The position numbers and the translations under genes are program-made. DNA of 64,000 nucleotides from Artocarpus heterophyllus (Eukaryota; Streptophyta; Magnoliopsida; Rosales; Moraceae), in the NCBI GenBank assembly GCA_025403435.1, contig CM046354.1, positions 21,981,467 through 22,045,466 of the forward strand, in the 5' to 3' direction. Below are positions 60,020 through 64,000 of this stretch, in pieces (positions within the stretch are counted from its first letter, which is position 1; each line of letters begins with the position of its first letter). The notes under the pieces are model-generated. The model had not been told where the DNA came from, did not search any database, and was given only the letters and a program-made list of their open reading frames with translations.

Positions 60020-61209
60020 TCAGGACTCTAACTTAAGATATGATTTTTAATGAAATTTTACACATGCGAATATAGAGTTTGGAAATGGATGTCAAAAACA
60101 GGAATAGTAGAAGGCCCAAATATGGATCATAACATTACAATAGGAATTATGGGTCCAACGTCCGTACAAGTTTAGAATCTAATTCTTGGATCCAAATTTC
60201 TATTAGTTAGTGCTCAAAAATATCGTAGAACACTTTTAGTGTAAGTGAACCATATTGGGCCTATTGAAATGAATAGTAACCAGACATGGGCTTATAGACC
60301 TAATAACACTCTTCATATTTAAATGGAGTTTTTATATTAAAATGAGCCTAATATAAGTAGTATGGGAAATTATTAAGTCAAGTTATAAGGAAAAGATAAT
60401 TAATTGATTACAAATTAACTAATTAATTAATTATCCAATGATAGCACAAATGATTAAAGACAATTAAGGAAAATAATTTAGATAAGAATTCCAAGTTATA
60501 AGGATTTAAATTTAATTAATCCTTATAACTAACCAAGTGGCCAATTTGTTAATAAATGGAAAATTTTAAGAAAAGATTTTATTTACTTTTTTATGATATG
60601 TTAAACTAATTGGCATAAAACAAGTTAAACTCACACTTGAACATGGATATTTCTATTTTTCCATAGAATATAAGAATAGTGGATAATAACATGATGAGTT
60701 AGTAGATCCTATTTCTGAAAACCAGGTAAGTAAGAAATCTCTCATACAACATAAAAACTATTGTTTTCAAATTAGTTTTTATATGTTTTATAAAAATTAT
60801 GAATATGCATGACTAGTGTTTTGCCATGTCATGTTATGTCATGTCAGATATGCCATGATTAAGTTATGCTAGGACTATGATTTTTCAGTTTATGTCATGT
60901 CATGTGATGTTGTGATTATGTCATGAGCCGTATGTGATCACTTTAGTTAAGCATGTTTATGATATACTATATGTGATATTATATAGTAATTAGTCATACT
61001 GCATACACACCATAAAATAAGTGATACAAATAAGACAAGATCAATAATAGATGTCATCCCAACCTCTAGCCCTACGAGGAGGTATTTAGTTCAGTTTAGT
61101 TTATGATCTCGGTTTTGATGGGGACCTTGTGTACCCTAACCTCTTAAGAATTGTGCGCAACTAGTATGAACACATGGGCACCTTCAGTATGAAAAGATAA
61201 GGCTTAATA
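60020..61209. other. No gene seen; probable decayed LTR-element sequence
   Basis: AT-rich. ATGTCATGTCAT-type repeats lie at 60820-60930 and a short CTCTAGCCCTACGAGGAGGT at about 61063, both common in gypsy LTRs. No boundary recognised. Confidence 0.4.
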
Positions 61210-62317
61210 GGGTAAATTGCTTTAGTAATTCCCAACCTTTCATAAAAGTGAGCATTTGGGTCCCAATCTTTTTTTTTTTAATTGAATCAACCCCAACCTT
61301 TCATTTTAGTTGTTGAAGGACCAATTTAACTTGACAGATGTTAAATGTACATCATTAAGGGGCACATGACTAATTTAGTAATGGTATCTTAGTACCTTAA
61401 ATGATTTAAAGAAATTAAAATAAAAACATATTTCTTTAAAAAATTAAAATTAAATAGTAAAGAAAACAAACAATCCTTCGGTGAGGACGAGAAGAGGAAG
61501 AGAGAGTGATAGGGGTGGAGGCGACAAGGGAGGGGATGAGGGAGCTTTGGTGGTCATGTCGAGGTTTGGGAGCAATAGGGAGGGGGTTCGACCATGCCAA
61601 CGACAATGGCAGGGGGCTGGGCTAAACACAATCTTTCGCCTTTAAAGAGAAATCGCACCGTTGGAGCTCGTGATTTTGATGCAGTCCTTCGGCCATACAC
61701 TACCTTAGCATAGCTCAAATCCATTATCGTCGAGCAAACCTTTTGGCGTCGTTTGATTTCTAGTGGTTCCTTGAGTTGATGGCCAAGCATATGAAGCCAT
61801 AGCCATTCGACGCCAACTCTACAATGCCTTCAAGGTCTTTAACAAGGACTTGGGTTTGTAATTTTGTGATTTTGATCTTGATTAGGGTTTGGCATTTTAT
61901 GATATTTGTGGGATTTCTGATTTAGGTTTTTCTAGGTTTTTTTTGGGTTTTCAATTTCTTTAGGAATAAGATCACTAGGGTGAGCGACGGGGGAGGGAGC
62001 CTGAATTTGGGTTTTAGTTTTTTTTTTTAATACTTTTTTGGGGTAAAAATCAAACCAATAGCTATGATTTGGAGTTTTTGAATTAATGGTTGTGATTTAC
62101 CCTTAAATTTTAATGTAACAATTATTTTAAAGGGTAATTTAGTAATTTTAATTAAAAATGATATTCAGTAATTTTTAACAGTCAAACCGTTATGTTTGGC
62201 CATTAAATTGGTCCCTTAGCAACTAAATGAAAGGTTGTGGTTTGTTCAATAAAAAAATGTTTAAGGCACCAAATGCTCACTTTCTTAAAAGGTTGGGATT
62301 AATAGAGCAATTTACCC
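61210..62317. mobile_element. TIR element (MULE-like) of about 1.1 kb with GC-rich core
   Basis: The left GGGTAAATTGCTTTAGTAAT is mirrored by the right end, and the inverted similarity extends about 110-150 bp (GTGAGCATTTGG, AACCTTTCATTT on both sides). No clean target duplication was found. The core (61480-61900) is GC-rich and holds short gene-like phrases in broken frames, so it may carry captured host DNA. Confidence 0.65.
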
Positions 62318-63066
62318 AATTTAAGATTAAGCATAAAACACGTCCATAAGCAAGCATAAGTTATTCATGCATGTTTTTCTTATTAACTGTTTTCAATTAT
62401 GTTCTGCAAATGTAAGTTAGTACTTGCCAAGCGAAAGCTAATTCAGTCATGTTCATTGTTAAGGTATGATTTGGTCAGACCTAAATCTTGGATCAAAGGC
62501 CTAGCAAGGGAAGCCTAGTTCATGGCTGAAACGAATCAAGGCCAACGAGAGTAATTCAAACTCATTGATACTATCGAGTTCAATAGCTCATTTGATGACT
62601 CTTGGCTCCTTGGGAAGTCCCTACTTGGGTCGCTTGGAAAGGATTGGCGTATCATCCATTATTGTGAATCTACTAAGAGTGGGTTCATTGGGATCGACAG
62701 AGTGTATTAGAGTTCAACAGTTACAAGGAAGCACCCATTAAAATACAAAAGAGAACATGGAAGCAAGGCTTGAAGTTCTCGCCTAATTGGAGACTTACAT
62801 GTGCACCACTTCTATGAGCGTCATTGCACCCACTAAGTTGACGTCCATGATCTTATAAAGGACCTCTATAGATAGAGGTTGAAGCTTTTAGTGAAGGCAT
62901 TCAAATTCACTACTTCTAGCCAAAACTCTATTGAAATCTTTCCAAGACTTCATCCTTTAGAAATCATTTATTTTGTACTCAAATACTTGTAATTTGTATT
63001 CATATCATCACCTTAGTGAAGAGCAGTTGATGTAGCTCTTATTATAGAGTGAACTACTATAAAAAC
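62318..63066. other. No gene seen; LTR-like 3' portion
   Basis: A TATA-like CTTATAAAGGACC at about 62855, followed by leader-like sequence ending in TTTTGTACTCAAATAC, resembles the promoter-R-U5 part of an LTR. The rest of such an element is not recognisable. Confidence 0.35.
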
Positions 63067-64000
63067 TGTTAGACATGTATGCCCTAAGGAGTAAAAATGT
63101 AATACATTTTTGGAGACATTTTTATCAATAAAGAATTTATTCTTTTATATACCAAATCTTGTCCTTTTTACGTTCATATTTGTTGAATGTATGATAAGCA
63201 AACTGTAGTCTGAGACTGTCAGTCTAAACCTTAAGAATTGGGCATATGATGGACTGATTATGCGAAAGACACGATTCTTAAAGTGACGGTCTAAAACATA
63301 TGATCCACAATCGAGGGAATAAAGTTAGGCGCTTTATTCATGTAAAGATTGTTATGTTGTCTATATCCTTTTTGGGAGATGGTTTGTCTTGACCATCAGA
63401 GTTGGACTCCGTGAATAGAAACATTGGCACGTTGTCATAGGTGACGATGTGTTGGATCATGACATAAAGTGAATTGATTTGGATTAATAATTTTGTCTTG
63501 GCAAATCGATTCACTTTAGACAGTTATTTGTATTGTATCTTAATCCTGAGATGAATAGTGGGCCTGTTGTCTCGACTTATGTCTTTTGATGTACCAAAGG
63601 GTGACACCCACATCTTAATAGTGGTATGCATACCGGTACGTTGGAGGCATGACTCTTGATAGCGTAGACTTATTATTCATAGATATGGAATCCATAGCTC
63701 CTCTTTAGGAGTAATGATATCCTCTTATATGCGTTGTCCTGTAATTGGAAAACTAAAGCGCTCAACCATTTGGATACATAGGTGTAACCGAATGGTATAC
63801 TATCTTTGGATGACAAGTTTTCTAATGGTGAGACAATGGAACGTAAGATAAAAATAATCGGGAAGGTAAGACAGAACTTGTTCTTAAGCCGATTATGGAT
63901 GATCATATGGGGATGTGATACACTATGATATGTCATGGAGACTTAGCTACACGAGCTTCGTAATTCTATAAAGTTCGAGAGTGCAGCTCCAAGCTTTTAG
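63067..64000 (+). mobile_element. Copia LTR, continuing beyond the window
   Basis: Starts TGTTAGACATGTATGCCC, the same opening type as 19987 and (minus) 55309. There is no coding sequence. The right edge is outside the window. Confidence 0.6.

Noticed and set aside
1..64000. tRNA, rRNA or other structured RNA genes
   Set aside because: I looked for tRNA-like GGTTCGAATCC arms and acceptor stems and for rRNA blocks and found none I could support. The GGTTCGG-rich repeat at 22198-22730 lacks tRNA-like folding parts.

Overview
The window is nuclear DNA from a flowering plant, almost certainly a eudicot. It has spliced host genes with short exons, AT-rich intergenic DNA, CT-rich 5' leaders, and a dense layer of LTR retrotransposons, TIR elements and MITEs. 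The species cannot be named from the sequence. Only four host loci look real. They are a small tail-anchored protein of unknown function (1977-2785, +), a SINA-type RING E3 ubiquitin ligase (23362-25166, -, with 5' leader exons probably reaching about 33420), the beta subunit of translation factor eIF2B (40695-46055, +) and an F-box protein of the SKIP5 type (48762-52134, -). A fifth locus, a cytosolic sulfotransferase (3951-5061, -), is a pseudogene.

Layout from the left. 1-1861: end of a Ty1/copia element (pol remnant plus 3' LTR), whose LTR stops about 115 bp before the tail-anchored gene. 3951-5061: sulfotransferase pseudogene. 5060-15894: complete 10.8-kb Ty3/gypsy element of the Tat type, minus orientation, with LTRs and an exact 5-bp target duplication lying on the sulfotransferase start codons. 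15923-18060: decayed minus-strand copia element. 19059-22742: TIR elements, a copia LTR interrupted by a MULE-like element, and a GGTTCGG-rich repeat. 23362-33420: the SINA ligase gene; its 5'-leader intron holds a complete copia element (26025-31496). 35872-40125: another minus-strand copia element, split by a 2.0-kb insertion. 40695-52134: eIF2B-beta and SKIP5-like genes, convergent. 53604-64000: nested retrotransposon LTRs and TIR elements with no host gene.

The most distinctive structure is inside the Tat-type element. An antisense gene lies between pol and the 3' LTR. It has its own TATA box, three exons in register, two introns of about 70 bp, a coiled-coil C-terminus and a poly(A) signal. 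It is decayed by six in-frame stops, each of which is one C-to-T change from a sense codon. The gag-pol strand carries stops of the same kind and has lost the catalytic Glu of integrase. Antisense ORFs are known in this lineage, so the type is not new; the visible exon-intron structure and the uniform mutation pattern are what deserve checking.

Other points of note are three one-base frame breaks in the otherwise conserved eIF2B-beta gene, a predicted short upstream ORF in the SINA ligase leader, repeat motifs built on GGCGCCTAGGCGCC and CGGCAGGCCG in LTRs, and a tandem duplication that copied a MULE terminus together with its target site. All product calls come from reading motifs by eye; no database search was possible.
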